Source of the DNA: Desulfoferrobacter suflitae
Lineage (GTDB): Bacteria > Desulfobacterota > Syntrophobacteria > Syntrophobacterales > Syntrophobacteraceae
Direction of reading: 5' to 3'
Assembly: GCF_022603395.1 (NCBI RefSeq)
Contig: NZ_JAIBKA010000004.1
Coordinates: 372,001 to 436,000, forward strand
DNA length: 64,000 bases
The notes under the pieces were generated by a model that had not been told where the DNA came from, made no database searches, and saw only the letters and a list, made by a program, of their open reading frames with translations. Shown one piece after another: positions 39,640 to 48,471 of the stretch. How positions within the stretch are numbered: position 1 is the first letter of the stretch; every line of letters begins with the position of its first letter. Made by a program: the position numbers and the translations under genes.

Positions 39640-40809
39640 ATGGGAAGAAAGGCAATGAGCTTGGCATTGGCGGTCATGGCGGCGGTGTTTTTCTCGTCCT
39701 TTTCCTGGAGCGCGGAGACTCTGAAAGTTGGCTTTGATATTCCTCTAACCGGCGATATCCCGCAGGTGGGAGAAAGCTCCAAGTATGCGGCGGAAATGCT
39801 CAAGGAGCAGATCAACGGCGCCGGCGGGGTTAAAGTCGGGGATAAGACTTATCAACTGGAATTCATTTACGAAGACAATGAGTCCAAAGCGGAATCGGCA
39901 ACAGCCGCCGCCTTGAAGCTCATCACTCAGGACCAGGTGCTGGCCGTCATCGGGCCGCAGGCAAGCAAACAGGCTGTGCCGGCCGGAGAAATCTGCAACA
40001 GTTTCAAAACCCCCATGATCACCCCCTGGTCGACCAACCCTCAGACCACCCTGGATCGTCCCTATGTGTTTAGAGCGTGTTTCCTCGATCCCTTCCAGGG
40101 TCCGGTCGCAGCAAATTTTGCAACCAAGGAATTCGGGGCCAAAAAAGCAGCGGTGCTTTACGACATTGCCAGTGACTATCCCAAAGGGCTGGCCGAGTAT
40201 TTCAAGGCCGCTTTCGAAAAGATCCATGGAGCGGGCTCCGTGGTGGCTTTTGAAACGTTCACCACGAAGGACCGGGATTTCAGTGCCCAGCTTACCAACA
40301 TTGTAAAATCGGATGCCGATGTGCTTTTTCTTCCCCAATACTACGACGAAGTCCCGCTGGTGGTTAAACAGGCCCGGGAGTTGGGATGGAAAAAGCCAAT
40401 CATGGGCAGCGACAGCTGGGGCTCAGCGGAGCTCATGAAGCTGTGCGGAGAAGCCTGCCACGGGTACTTTTTCAGCACCCATTATGCTGCCGCCGGCGCC
40501 CAGGGGGCAACCAAGGAATTTATCGACCAATACCAGAGCAAATACGGATACGTGCCGGATGACGTGGCGGCTCTCACGTGGGATGCCACCCGCCTGTTGC
40601 TGCAGGCGGTGCAAAACACCAACGGCCTGACCGGCGATCTGGAAAAAGACCGCGATGCGGTGAAGGACCAGCTTGGACAGATTAAAGATTTTGAAGGCAT
40701 TACCGGCAAAATGACATTCACACCCGAGGGTGATCCCATTAAGTGCGCGGTAATCGTAAAGATCAGCGACAAGGGTGAATTTGAATTCTTCGAGTCGGTT
40801 TGCCCTTAG
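39640..40809 (+). CDS. livK: Branched-chain amino acid ABC transporter, substrate-binding protein
   Basis: Periplasmic binding protein of 389 residues with a signal peptide (MGRKAMSLALAVMAAVFF, cleavage after SWSA). The mature N-terminus LKVGFDIPLTGDIPQVGES and the segments AVIGPQASKQAVPAG and FAYRACF-like FRACFLDPFQG are typical of Leu/Ile/Val-binding proteins. The start is fixed by AAGGAGG eight bases before ATG 39640. It leads the livKHMGF cluster but is separated from livH by 223 bases containing a hairpin, which would allow the binding protein to be made in excess. The ligand may be any branched-chain or related amino acid or amide. Confidence 0.93.
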   Translation: MGRKAMSLALAVMAAVFFSSFSWSAETLKVGFDIPLTGDIPQVGESSKYAAEMLKEQINGAGGVKVGDKTYQLEFIYEDNESKAESATAAALKLITQDQVLAVIGPQASKQAVPAGEICNSFKTPMITPWSTNPQTTLDRPYVFRACFLDPFQGPVAANFATKEFGAKKAAVLYDIASDYPKGLAEYFKAAFEKIHGAGSVVAFETFTTKDRDFSAQLTNIVKSDADVLFLPQYYDEVPLVVKQARELGWKKPIMGSDSWGSAELMKLCGEACHGYFFSTHYAAAGAQGATKEFIDQYQSKYGYVPDDVAALTWDATRLLLQAVQNTNGLTGDLEKDRDAVKDQLGQIKDFEGITGKMTFTPEGDPIKCAVIVKISDKGEFEFFESVCP

Positions 40810-40977
40810 CCCGTTGAACGGCTGAGGGACCGGCTGTAGAAGAGTGACCATGGGGCCGGTGCACCATCTGTTCGCGGTAGCCGGCGGACCTGCCCTGGCT
40901 TGCCCTGGAAAGTGGGCGACGGGGGTCTTCCGGGTCCGCCGCCCACACGGCAGGTGAGTGTCGGCCGCCTGCACCAG

Positions 40978-40998
40978 GGCGGGAAGCAGATTCCCGCC
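40978..40998 (+). terminator. Hairpin between livK and livH
   Basis: GGCGGGAA and TTCCCGCC form an 8-bp stem with a GCAGA loop, followed by TTTGTGTGTG. It could be a leaky terminator or an mRNA 3' stabiliser giving more livK than livHMGF. Confidence 0.5.
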
Positions 40999-41032
40999 TT
41001 TGTGTGTGTGGTGTTGTTGGAGGGAGGTCCCT

Positions 41033-41965
41033 TTGAATATTGATACCTTGGTGCAGAATCTCCTGAATGCTCTCCAATGGGGCAGCTTTTATGCCCTGAT
41101 CGCCCTGGGCTACACTCTGGTCTACGGAGTGCTGCTCCTTATCAATTTTGCCCACGGCGACATTTTCATGGTAGGGGCGTACATCGGCTTTTTTCTGGCG
41201 ACCTTTCTGCTGGGGCAGTACGCATTGGCCCTGCCGTTTTCCCTGCCTCCCCATGTCATTTTCCTGGTGACCCTCCTGCTCACCATGATCCTGACCGCTT
41301 TTGCGGGTGTCACCCTGGAAAGGGTGGCGTACCGACCTTTACGCCGCAAGGGTGTCAATCGACTGTATGTGGTCATCACCGCCCTCATGTGCGGTCTCAT
41401 CCTGGAAAACGGCAACCTGGCGCTGCTGGGAGCGAATCGCCGCAATTTTCCGCAACTTTTGGACAACACGGTCTATTCCCTTGGTGGAGTCACCTTCAGC
41501 GATGTGAAGCTGCTGGTCATTTTTGCCACCATTGCCGTTTTCCTGCTGCTCGAAACGATTGTCAGAAAAACCAAGTTGGGCATGGCCATGCGCGCCATTT
41601 CCTATGATCGCATGGCCGTTCCCCTCATGGGCATACCGGTGGATACGGTGATTGTCTTCACCTTCGCCCTCGGTTCCTCCATGGCGGCCCTTGCGGGGGT
41701 TCTGTTTGCGACGGCATACCCCGTCCTGGAGCCGTATATGGGCGCCCTGGTTGGATGGAAAGCCTTCATTGCTGCGGTGATCGGCGGCATCGGTGAAATT
41801 CGCGGAGCTTTTGCAGGCGGGTTTTTGCTTGGGTTCGTGGAAATTTTTGTGGCGGCATTTTTCCCGTCAACTTTACGCGATCTCATAGCCTTCAGCATTC
41901 TGCTGGTTTTTTTGAGCATCAAACCGACCGGGATTTTTGGCGTTGCCCGGGCCACCAAGATTTAA
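41033..41965 (+). CDS. livH: Branched-chain amino acid ABC transporter permease LivH
   Basis: Inner-membrane permease of 310 residues with about eight hydrophobic segments; family segments GSFYALIALGYTLVYG, LINFAHGDIFMVGAY and the EAA-like loop (GMAMRAISYDRMAVPLMGI) are present. The start is TTG at 41033, supported by a very strong GGAGGGAGG five to ten bases upstream; the upstream frame start at 40958 falls in the intergenic hairpin region. It precedes livM by 16 bases. Confidence 0.94.
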   Translation: MNIDTLVQNLLNALQWGSFYALIALGYTLVYGVLLLINFAHGDIFMVGAYIGFFLATFLLGQYALALPFSLPPHVIFLVTLLLTMILTAFAGVTLERVAYRPLRRKGVNRLYVVITALMCGLILENGNLALLGANRRNFPQLLDNTVYSLGGVTFSDVKLLVIFATIAVFLLLETIVRKTKLGMAMRAISYDRMAVPLMGIPVDTVIVFTFALGSSMAALAGVLFATAYPVLEPYMGALVGWKAFIAAVIGGIGEIRGAFAGGFLLGFVEIFVAAFFPSTLRDLIAFSILLVFLSIKPTGIFGVARATKI

Positions 41966-41981
41966 GGTTCAGGACTAAGAG

Positions 41982-43007
41982 ATGCGCAAATATTCTTCGC
42001 ACCTGCTCTACGGGTCGTTCTGCCTGCTGATCTTGATCGCCGTTCAGGAAAATTTTTTAAATGCTTACCTGCAGCTGATCATTATGTTCATGGGAGTGAA
42101 CATCATTCTGTCCACCTCGCTGAACCTGGTGAACGGCTACATGGGCGAATTTTCCGTGGGCCATGCCGGTTTCATGGCAGTGGGGGCCTATGTTACTTCG
42201 GTTTTGAATGTTTGGCTGTTTACCTCGGATCGCGTGTTCGGACCGGCGGTGCTGCCTGCCGGCAGCGTGATCTACCTGTTCCCGGTGACGCTCCTGATGG
42301 GTGGCATCGTGGCGGCTCTGGTAGGCTTACTGGTGGCTATCCCATCGTTCAAGACACGAGGTGATTACCTGGCCATCATCACTCTGGCAGTCAATTACAT
42401 CGTCAAGAGCGCCATTGAAAATATCCAGGTGATTGGCGGCGCACGGGGATTCATGGGGATGCGCAACATTGTCAGCTCGATGCACGAGGTGGTCAATGTG
42501 CCGTGGGTCATGATCTGGATCTTTGCGGGAACGGGTTTTTCCGTCTGGCTCATCCATCGATTTGTGACTTCCACCTATGGAAAAGGCATTGTGGCGGTTC
42601 GAGACGACGAGATTGCGGCCAATATCATGGGGGTGAACACGCGTCGCATGAAAATGGTGGCCTTCATGCTCTCCTCAGGACTGGCGGGGATTGCGGGAGG
42701 ACTCTTTGCCCACATTTTGGGCTACATCAATCCCGGCAGTTTCACCATCATGAAGTCGACCGAGGTCATGGTGATGGTCTATCTGGGTGGCATGGGTTCT
42801 TTGAGCGGGTCGGTTTTGAGTGCCGTCGGTTTCACCATCATTCTTGAACTGTTTCGACCGTTGCAGGTAATCAAGTGGGTGGCGATCCCGCTGCTCTTGA
42901 TCCTGCTCATGTTGTTCCGTCCCGAGGGTTTACTGGGCCATCGCGAGCTCACCGATGTATTCCCGCGCCTGCGCCGTATCTTTGTTCCCCAAGGAAAACG
43001 AGCATAG
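41982..43007 (+). CDS. livM: Branched-chain amino acid ABC transporter permease LivM
   Basis: 341-residue partner permease with eight to ten membrane segments. LivM hallmarks are LNLVNGYMGEFSVGHAGFMAVGAY, in pieces LNLVNGYMGEFS and GHAGFMAVGAY, and the cytoplasmic loop GKGIVAVRDDEIAANIMG for ATPase contact. The C-terminus ends in a cytoplasmic basic tail (RRIFVPQGKRA). The stop lies two bases before the livG ATG, so translation is coupled. Confidence 0.94.
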   Translation: MRKYSSHLLYGSFCLLILIAVQENFLNAYLQLIIMFMGVNIILSTSLNLVNGYMGEFSVGHAGFMAVGAYVTSVLNVWLFTSDRVFGPAVLPAGSVIYLFPVTLLMGGIVAALVGLLVAIPSFKTRGDYLAIITLAVNYIVKSAIENIQVIGGARGFMGMRNIVSSMHEVVNVPWVMIWIFAGTGFSVWLIHRFVTSTYGKGIVAVRDDEIAANIMGVNTRRMKMVAFMLSSGLAGIAGGLFAHILGYINPGSFTIMKSTEVMVMVYLGGMGSLSGSVLSAVGFTIILELFRPLQVIKWVAIPLLLILLMLFRPEGLLGHRELTDVFPRLRRIFVPQGKRA

Positions 43008-43009
43008 CC

Positions 43010-43786
43010 ATGGCGATTCTGGAAGTAAGAAATCTCACGCATTTTTTTGGCGGATTGAGAGCCGTTTTCAAGTTCGATCTGGCTCTGCAGGAAGGGGAGG
43101 TGCTCGGCCTGATCGGGCCCAACGGCGCCGGCAAGACGACGGTTTTCAATTTGGTGAGCGGATTCTACCATCCGACGGAAGGCGACATTTGTTTTCGCGG
43201 CAATGAGATTGTGCGGCTTCGTCCGCATGAAGTCACCGCCCTTGGAATGGCCCGAACCTTTCAAAACATTCGTTTGTGGAATACCCTCACGGTGTTTGAA
43301 AATCTTTGTATTTCGCAGCATTCAAAGCTTGGCTACGGAATCCTGGGGACCATCTTTCGGAGCAGGGGGTTCCGCACGAGCGAGCGATGCATCCGCAAGA
43401 CGGCGGAAGAAATACTGGATATTTTGAGCTTGCGGCATTATGCCAATGAGTATCCAAAGAATTTGCCCTATGGGCTGCAACGGCGCATTGAAATCGGGCG
43501 GGCGCTGGCCATGCGCCCCCATCTGCTCATGCTGGACGAACCCGCTGCAGGCATGAATCCTGGGGAAGTAGACCAATTGATTGAACTCATCACATGGATC
43601 AGAGATAAGTTCCAGCTGACCATCTGGCTCATTGAACATCACATGCGCGTTGTGATGAATATTTGTGAACGAATCGTGGTCCTGGATTTCGGTGAAACCA
43701 TTGCTCAGGGAACTCCCGAGGAGATCCGGCAAGATCCGAGAGTGATTCAGGCCTATCTTGGAGATGCGGATTCGATCGATGCTTGA
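43010..43786 (+). CDS. livG: Branched-chain amino acid ABC transporter ATPase LivG
   Basis: 258-residue ATPase. Walker A is GPNGAGKTT, and the LivG-specific region FGGLRAV and GMARTFQNIRLW are present. The signature reads LPYGLQRR, a common LivG variation of LSGGQ. Walker B is LLMLDEPAAGMNP, with the switch histidine in LIEHHM and the LivG tail GTPEEIRQDPRVIQAYLG. Start ATG 43010 is chosen over a frame beginning inside livM. Its 3' end overlaps livF by 8 bases. Confidence 0.95.
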   Translation: MAILEVRNLTHFFGGLRAVFKFDLALQEGEVLGLIGPNGAGKTTVFNLVSGFYHPTEGDICFRGNEIVRLRPHEVTALGMARTFQNIRLWNTLTVFENLCISQHSKLGYGILGTIFRSRGFRTSERCIRKTAEEILDILSLRHYANEYPKNLPYGLQRRIEIGRALAMRPHLLMLDEPAAGMNPGEVDQLIELITWIRDKFQLTIWLIEHHMRVVMNICERIVVLDFGETIAQGTPEEIRQDPRVIQAYLGDADSIDA

Positions 43787-44498
43787 AGTTGCTAACCTGC
43801 ATGTTCGCTATGGCAATATTGAAGCCTTGCACGGAGTATCCTTTCAGGTCAAAGAAGGGGAAGTGGTGGCCCTGCTCGGCGCAAACGGGGCGGGAAAATC
43901 CACCACGCTGTTGAGCATCATGCGACTGGTTCCACCCGAGGGACCGGTGGTCACCCAGGGAGCGATCCGCTTCAATGGGAAAGACCTGCTGCCGGTTCCC
44001 GCTCACGCCGTCGTCGCCCAATGCGGGATCGGGCTGGTGCCCGAAGGGCGGCATATTTTCGGCAACCTGAGCGTGCTGGAAAACCTCAAGCTGGCGACAT
44101 ATGCGCGCAAGGATGCCGACCAAATTGAACGCGACTACGCGAGAGTCTTCTCGCTGTTTCCGCGCCTGGCGGATCGAAAACATCAGCGGGGAGATACTCT
44201 GAGTGGCGGAGAGCAGCAGATGCTGGCCATGGGCAGGGCCTTCATGAGCGGCGTGCGCTTTATCCTGCTGGATGAGCCTTCCATGGGACTCGCCCCTCTT
44301 CTCATGCAGGAGCTGTTCCGGGTCCTGAAAGAGCTCAATGAGGCCGGCACCACTATCCTGCTGGTCGAACAAAATGCCCATCTGGCGCTGAAGTATGCCC
44401 ACCGGGCCTATGTTATGGAGACGGGACGGATTGTCCTGGAGGGCAACGCGCAGGAGTTGGCCGAAGACGCTGACATGAAAAGGGCCTACCTGGGTTGA
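43779..44498 (+). CDS. livF: Branched-chain amino acid ABC transporter ATPase LivF
   Basis: 239-residue second ATPase. MLEVANLHVRYGNIEALHGV, Walker A GANGAGKST, signature LSGGEQQ, Walker B FILLDEPSMGLAP and LLVEQNAH are all typical of LivF. ATG 43779 overlaps the livG stop (ATGCTTGA), which argues for translational coupling; a TTG at 43758 is less likely. The serA gene follows after 18 bases in the same direction, probably as part of the transcript. Confidence 0.95.
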   Translation: MLEVANLHVRYGNIEALHGVSFQVKEGEVVALLGANGAGKSTTLLSIMRLVPPEGPVVTQGAIRFNGKDLLPVPAHAVVAQCGIGLVPEGRHIFGNLSVLENLKLATYARKDADQIERDYARVFSLFPRLADRKHQRGDTLSGGEQQMLAMGRAFMSGVRFILLDEPSMGLAPLLMQELFRVLKELNEAGTTILLVEQNAHLALKYAHRAYVMETGRIVLEGNAQELAEDADMKRAYLG

Positions 44499-44516
44499 CA
44501 ACAGAGGTTGAACGCT

Positions 44517-46097
44517 ATGAAAATCTTGGTTTGTGACGGATTGCATGATGCTGGGGTTGCTCTCTTTCAAGCGGTGGAAGGTTTTGCCGTAGACATGCCG
44601 GATCAGCTTTCCGCAGAAGAAATCAAGGCCATTCTTCCTGATTACGATGCCATGATCGTGCGCAGTCGCACCAGGGTCAGCGACGATCTACTGGCAAATT
44701 CCCGCAATCTCAAGGTGATCGGACGCGCCGGAACCGGGGTGGACAACATCGATGTTCAAACGGCCAGCACTCGCGGCATCCTCGTGATGAATACCCCGGG
44801 AGCCAATGCCATGGCCGCCGCGGAGCACACCATCGCGCTCATGCTGGGACTGGCCAGACACATCCCGCAGGCTACCCAATCCTTGCGCGAGGGGCGCTGG
44901 GAAAAAAAACGCTTCATGGGCACCGAGCTTTACCAGCAGACGCTGGGGGTGATCGGTCTGGGGAAAATTGGCGCAATCGTCGCTGATCGGGCCATCGGTA
45001 TGAAGATGGACGTGCTTGGCTACGATCCCTACATCAGTCCTGAGGCAGCAGCTATTTTGGGCGTCGAGTGGGTGCCCCTGGAGGAACTGCTGGCCCGCTC
45101 TGATTTCATTACGGTGCACACGCCGCTGACTCCGGAAACACGCCATGTCCTCAATCGGGAGAACCTTGCCAGGACCAAGCCGGGAGTGAGAATCATCAAT
45201 TGTGCGCGAGGCGGTTTGATTGATGAAACGGCGTTGCACGAATATTTGCTCAAGGGGCATGTGGCTGGAGCGGCACTCGATGTATTCGAAAAGGAACCCC
45301 CTCAGGGAAGCCCCTTGCTCGAACTGGAAAATGTCATCTTTACTCCGCATCTCGGAGCTTCCAGCTATCAGGCCCAGGCCAATGTTGCGCGTGCCATCGC
45401 TTCGCAAATGGTTGACTATCTGCAGTACGGGATCATTCGCAATGCCGTCAACTTTCCGTCCATGCGCCGCCGGGACTACGAAAAAATACGGCCGTTTCTG
45501 ATTCTCGCCGAAAAACTGGGAAGACTGCAGGGACAACTCTGTTCCCCCATCAATCGCCTGGAGATCGAATACAATGGTCCGGCGTTCGAAGACGTCCCGC
45601 TGGAACCCCTGACCCAGACGACCATCAAGGGAATGCTTGATCCCATTCTGGCGGAGAAGGTCAATTTGGTGAACGCCCACTTGCTTCTCAAAGAGCGGCA
45701 AATCGAGCTGATTACCGCGACGACGTCGGAAAAGAGGGGGTATACCGGTCTGATCACCGTGAGAGTGAGGGGGCAGACGGGCGAATTATCGGCTGCCGGA
45801 ACCGTCTTTCCCGGTGACGAAATGCGCCTGGTCTGGCTCAACGATTACCGGCTTGAATCCGAGTTGGAAGGCATCAATCTGCTGGTCAACAACTGGGACA
45901 AACCCGGCACCATCGGATTGATAGGGACGACTCTGGGCAGCTACAATGTCAACATAGCCAATATGCATCTGGCTCGAACGCCGGAAAAAGATAAAGCAAT
46001 CGCCATCATCCGACTGGACAATGAGGCCCCTCAGGAGGCTTTGAACATCCTGCAGAACCACCCCAACATTATATTCGTCCAGCAGGTCTGGTTGTAG
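44517..46097 (+). CDS. serA: D-3-phosphoglycerate dehydrogenase (long, ACT-domain type)
   Basis: First enzyme of serine synthesis, oxidising 3-phosphoglycerate with NAD. At 526 residues it is the long form: substrate and NAD domains (GLGKIG fold near 146, catalytic Arg in NCARGGLID, Glu in DVFEKEPP, His in PHLGASS), an intervening ASB domain (about 315-450) and a C-terminal ACT domain (about 452-526) that usually binds serine for feedback control. The ATG at 44517, preceded by AGAGG, is preferred to the TTG three codons earlier. Placed after livF, it suggests amino-acid co-regulation. Confidence 0.97.
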   Translation: MKILVCDGLHDAGVALFQAVEGFAVDMPDQLSAEEIKAILPDYDAMIVRSRTRVSDDLLANSRNLKVIGRAGTGVDNIDVQTASTRGILVMNTPGANAMAAAEHTIALMLGLARHIPQATQSLREGRWEKKRFMGTELYQQTLGVIGLGKIGAIVADRAIGMKMDVLGYDPYISPEAAAILGVEWVPLEELLARSDFITVHTPLTPETRHVLNRENLARTKPGVRIINCARGGLIDETALHEYLLKGHVAGAALDVFEKEPPQGSPLLELENVIFTPHLGASSYQAQANVARAIASQMVDYLQYGIIRNAVNFPSMRRRDYEKIRPFLILAEKLGRLQGQLCSPINRLEIEYNGPAFEDVPLEPLTQTTIKGMLDPILAEKVNLVNAHLLLKERQIELITATTSEKRGYTGLITVRVRGQTGELSAAGTVFPGDEMRLVWLNDYRLESELEGINLLVNNWDKPGTIGLIGTTLGSYNVNIANMHLARTPEKDKAIAIIRLDNEAPQEALNILQNHPNIIFVQQVWL

Positions 46098-46160
46098 TCC
46101 GGTATTCAGGCTGGGGCGGAATGGGCCGGGTTTTGGGGTCTGCCTTGCAGGAAGCCGCAA

Positions 46161-46208
46161 AAAAAAGTTGACCCCGCTTGACTGGAGGGGGATTGTCAGG
46201 CGGGGTCA
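46161..46208 (-). terminator. Strong intrinsic terminator for ilvE
   Basis: A 14-bp stem with one G-T pair (46169-46182 with 46195-46208, containing GACCCCGC/GCGGGGTC) closes a 12-base loop. On the minus strand it is followed by ACTTTTTTTT. It lies about 210 bases past the ilvE stop codon, giving an unusually long 3' untranslated region. Confidence 0.85.
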
Positions 46209-46381
46209 GGAGGGGTTAGGAGAAGGCGACTTAACGTCAACCTTAAATTTACAGTAACCACCTCAAATGCAAAATTCAAGACCCGCTGGAAACTATTTTT
46301 TGTTCCTTGCAGGGGCTTGATTTTGATCCATGAACCAAGGCCTCCAAGATAATGTTTCTGGCGTTGGATTCTGTGCCTCAA

Positions 46382-46418
46382 CCCGGCCTGCCTGGAAACC
46401 AAAATTATTTTTTTGAAC
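46382..46418 (-). repeat. Dispersed repeat R1, copy 2 (encodes FKKI-I-LVSRQAG)
   Basis: Minus-strand match to 5471-5506: the 22-base core with GGTTTCCAGGCAGGC differs at one position. Read in frame it encodes VFKKIILVSRQAG. It begins two bases after the ilvE stop codon and has the same orientation as that gene. Confidence 0.55.
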
Positions 46419-46419
46419 A

Positions 46420-47499
46420 CTAACCTATGCTTACCGGGCGCACCCAAGCGAATGGATCATCCTTTTCGCCATACTGAATGGCGACAATTTCATCGTAAAA
46501 CTTTTGGGACCATTCACCAACGGAGCCATCCTGAATGCGGAACAGCTCGTTTTTGTAGCTCAGTTCGCCTACTGGTGAAATGACCGCAGCGGTTCCGGTG
46601 CCAAAAATTTCCTTCATGTTTCCGGATCGGATCGAGTCGATCACCTCGGTGATGGAAATGAGTCTTTCGGTGACCTTGAGTCCCCAGTGGCGAGCAAGTT
46701 CGATCACCGAATCGCGGGTGACTCCCGGGAGAATTGAGCCTGTCAGGGGAGGCGTTACCAGTTCGTCATCCAATCGGAAAAAGATGTTCATGGTTCCGAC
46801 TTCTTCCACGTACTGTTTCTCAATGCCGTCGAGCCATAAAACCTGCGTGAATCCATTTTTTTTGGCCGTTTCCGCCGCGTACAGACTGGCGGCATAGTTG
46901 GCCATGGTCTTAGCCTCGCCGACGCCGCCTCGCACCGCGCGCACAAATTCGTCCGAAACAAATATTTTGATGGGATTGAATCCCTCGGCATAATAGGCAG
47001 CAACCGGTCCGGTAATAATGAAGTAAAGATATTGATGGGCGGGTCTTACTCCCAAAGCGGGTTCCGTTGCGATCATTGTCGGCCGGATGTAGAGTGAGGA
47101 TCCGACGCTGTGAGGAATCCAATCCACATCAAGCCTCAGAAGGGTTTCAAAAATCTTTGCCTGAGCGTCCAGGTCGACTTCCGGCATGCACATTCGGCGG
47201 GCGGAGCGATTGAATCTCTGCCAGTTCTTCTCCGGTCTGAAAAGCAGAATTCTGCCGTCACGGCAACGGTAGGCTTTCAAGCCTTCAAAAATACCCTGTC
47301 CGTAGTGCAGCACCATGGCCGCCGGATCGAAATGGAGATCCTGATAAGGCCTGATGCGGGCATTGTTCCAGCCTTTCGGGACCTGATAGTCCATCAGGAA
47401 CATATGATCGCTGAACGTCTTGCCGAAAACCAGCTTACTCTCATCCTTTGGTTTCAGTCGCCTCTGTGCCGGTTCTGCAGTCCGAATGTCGATTTCCAT
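46420..47499 (-). CDS. ilvE: Branched-chain amino acid aminotransferase (type II, eukaryote-like)
   Basis: PLP enzyme of 359 residues transferring amino groups between glutamate and the 2-oxoacids of Leu, Ile and Val. It belongs to the longer BCAT subgroup shared with eukaryotes and many bacteria. FDPAAMVLHYGQGIFEGLKAYR (in pieces VLHYGQGIFEGLKAYR), YIRPTMIATEPALGV, the PLP lysine in GEAKTMANYAASLYA and EVGTMNIFF are visible. GAGGG precedes the ATG by seven bases. It lies 53 bases after a GlnQ-like ATPase gene and near the liv importer on the opposite strand. Confidence 0.96.
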   Translation of the reverse strand: MEIDIRTAEPAQRRLKPKDESKLVFGKTFSDHMFLMDYQVPKGWNNARIRPYQDLHFDPAAMVLHYGQGIFEGLKAYRCRDGRILLFRPEKNWQRFNRSARRMCMPEVDLDAQAKIFETLLRLDVDWIPHSVGSSLYIRPTMIATEPALGVRPAHQYLYFIITGPVAAYYAEGFNPIKIFVSDEFVRAVRGGVGEAKTMANYAASLYAAETAKKNGFTQVLWLDGIEKQYVEEVGTMNIFFRLDDELVTPPLTGSILPGVTRDSVIELARHWGLKVTERLISITEVIDSIRSGNMKEIFGTGTAAVISPVGELSYKNELFRIQDGSVGEWSQKFYDEIVAIQYGEKDDPFAWVRPVSIG

Positions 47500-47552
47500 C
47501 TGCTGCCCTCTCTATTAGAAATTGTGCGTTGCTCCAGCGGTGAATTAGTGCG

Positions 47553-48281
47553 CTAGTGAGACAATATCTTACTCAAGAACGACTTGGTACGATCGTGTTG
47601 CGGATTGGTAAAAAAGTCCACCGGCGGTGCACTTTCAACCAATCGACCTGCGTCCATAAACACCACCCGGTGGGCTACCTCTCGGGCAAAGCCCATTTCA
47701 TGGGTGACGACCACCATGGTCATGCCTTCGGTAGCGAGCTTGCGCATGACGTCCAGCACTTCGTTGATCATTTCCGGATCCAGGGCGGAGGTGGGTTCGT
47801 CGAACAGCATAATCTTGGGACGCATGGCCAAACCGCGCGCAATGGCGACGCGCTGTTGCTGTCCCCCGGAAAGTTGAGCCGGGTAGCTGGAGGCCTTTTC
47901 CCGGATGCCGACCTTTTCCAGCAGCTCCATGGACAGCGCCTGGGCTTGCCTCCTTTTCATCTTGCGTACCTTGACAGGAGCAAGGGTAACATTTTCCAGC
48001 ACCGTCATATGCGGGTAGAGGTTGAACTGCTGGAACACGAAACCGATCTCCGCCCTGAGGCGCGTGATATCGGTGCGCGGATCCTTCAGGGACATGTTGT
48101 CGACTATGATTTCCCCCTCCTGGATCGGTTCCAATCGGTTTATGCAGCGAATCATGGTGCTCTTGCCCGAGCCGCTTGGACCGCAAATGACGACCACTTC
48201 CCCCGTTTCGACGGAGAAGTTGATGTCGTTGAGCACGTGAAGCTGCTTAAACCACTTGTGAACGTTCTTGAAGGTAATCAT
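47553..48281 (-). CDS. Polar amino acid ABC transporter ATPase (GlnQ/HisP-like), orphan
   Basis: 242-residue ATPase. Walker [10 protein letters not shown], the family-specific [16 protein letters not shown] and RAEIGFVF, signature [17 protein letters not shown], Walker [14 protein letters not shown] and [14 protein letters not shown] place it confidently in the PAAT group. Normally it is encoded with a binding protein and one or two permeases; none is adjacent here. The ATG lacks a clear ribosome-binding site. ilvE follows after 53 bases, so they may be co-transcribed. The imported amino acid cannot be inferred. Confidence 0.93.
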   Translation of the reverse strand: MITFKNVHKWFKQLHVLNDINFSVETGEVVVICGPSGSGKSTMIRCINRLEPIQEGEIIVDNMSLKDPRTDITRLRAEIGFVFQQFNLYPHMTVLENVTLAPVKVRKMKRRQAQALSMELLEKVGIREKASSYPAQLSGGQQQRVAIARGLAMRPKIMLFDEPTSALDPEMINEVLDVMRKLATEGMTMVVVTHEMGFAREVAHRVVFMDAGRLVESAPPVDFFTNPQHDRTKSFLSKILSH

Positions 48282-48385
48282 TTAACAAGCCCGAATGCGC
48301 GTCGCCGCCAGGGACACTCGCCACAGCCCTTCCCTTCTATTCCTCACTTCCGCCACTTGTCAACTACGAGTTTGCGGCGCAACGC

Positions 48386-48418
48386 AAAAAATCCCGTGAC
48401 ATGAGTCATAGGGGTTTT
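48386..48418 (-). terminator. Bidirectional intrinsic terminator
   Basis: CCC-TGAC-atga-GTCA-GGGG folding is flanked by AAAAAA on the left and TTTT on the right. On the minus strand the stem is followed by ATTTTTT, ending the kinase gene at 48472. It thus separates the kinase from the glnQ-like/ilvE unit. Confidence 0.75.
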
Positions 48419-48471
48419 CCGTGCTGCGGCGGACTTGCGGCTTGCGGCCACTCAATTGTGTAGCGCCGTCC

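Larger units (their letters stand above)
46098..46419. other. Convergent intergenic region serA / ilvE
   Basis: 322 bases between two stop codons. It holds the ilvE-side terminator (46161-46208) and repeat R1 copy 2 (46382-46418). No gene with family similarity is visible; a minus-strand frame through the repeat is discussed in the findings. Confidence 0.5.

Noticed and set aside
46196-46447. 83-codon minus-strand frame through repeat R1 as a gene
   Set aside because: It overlaps the ilvE 3' end, has no ribosome-binding site of its own and similarity to copy 1 is limited to about 13 residues; recorded instead as a coding-like repeat.
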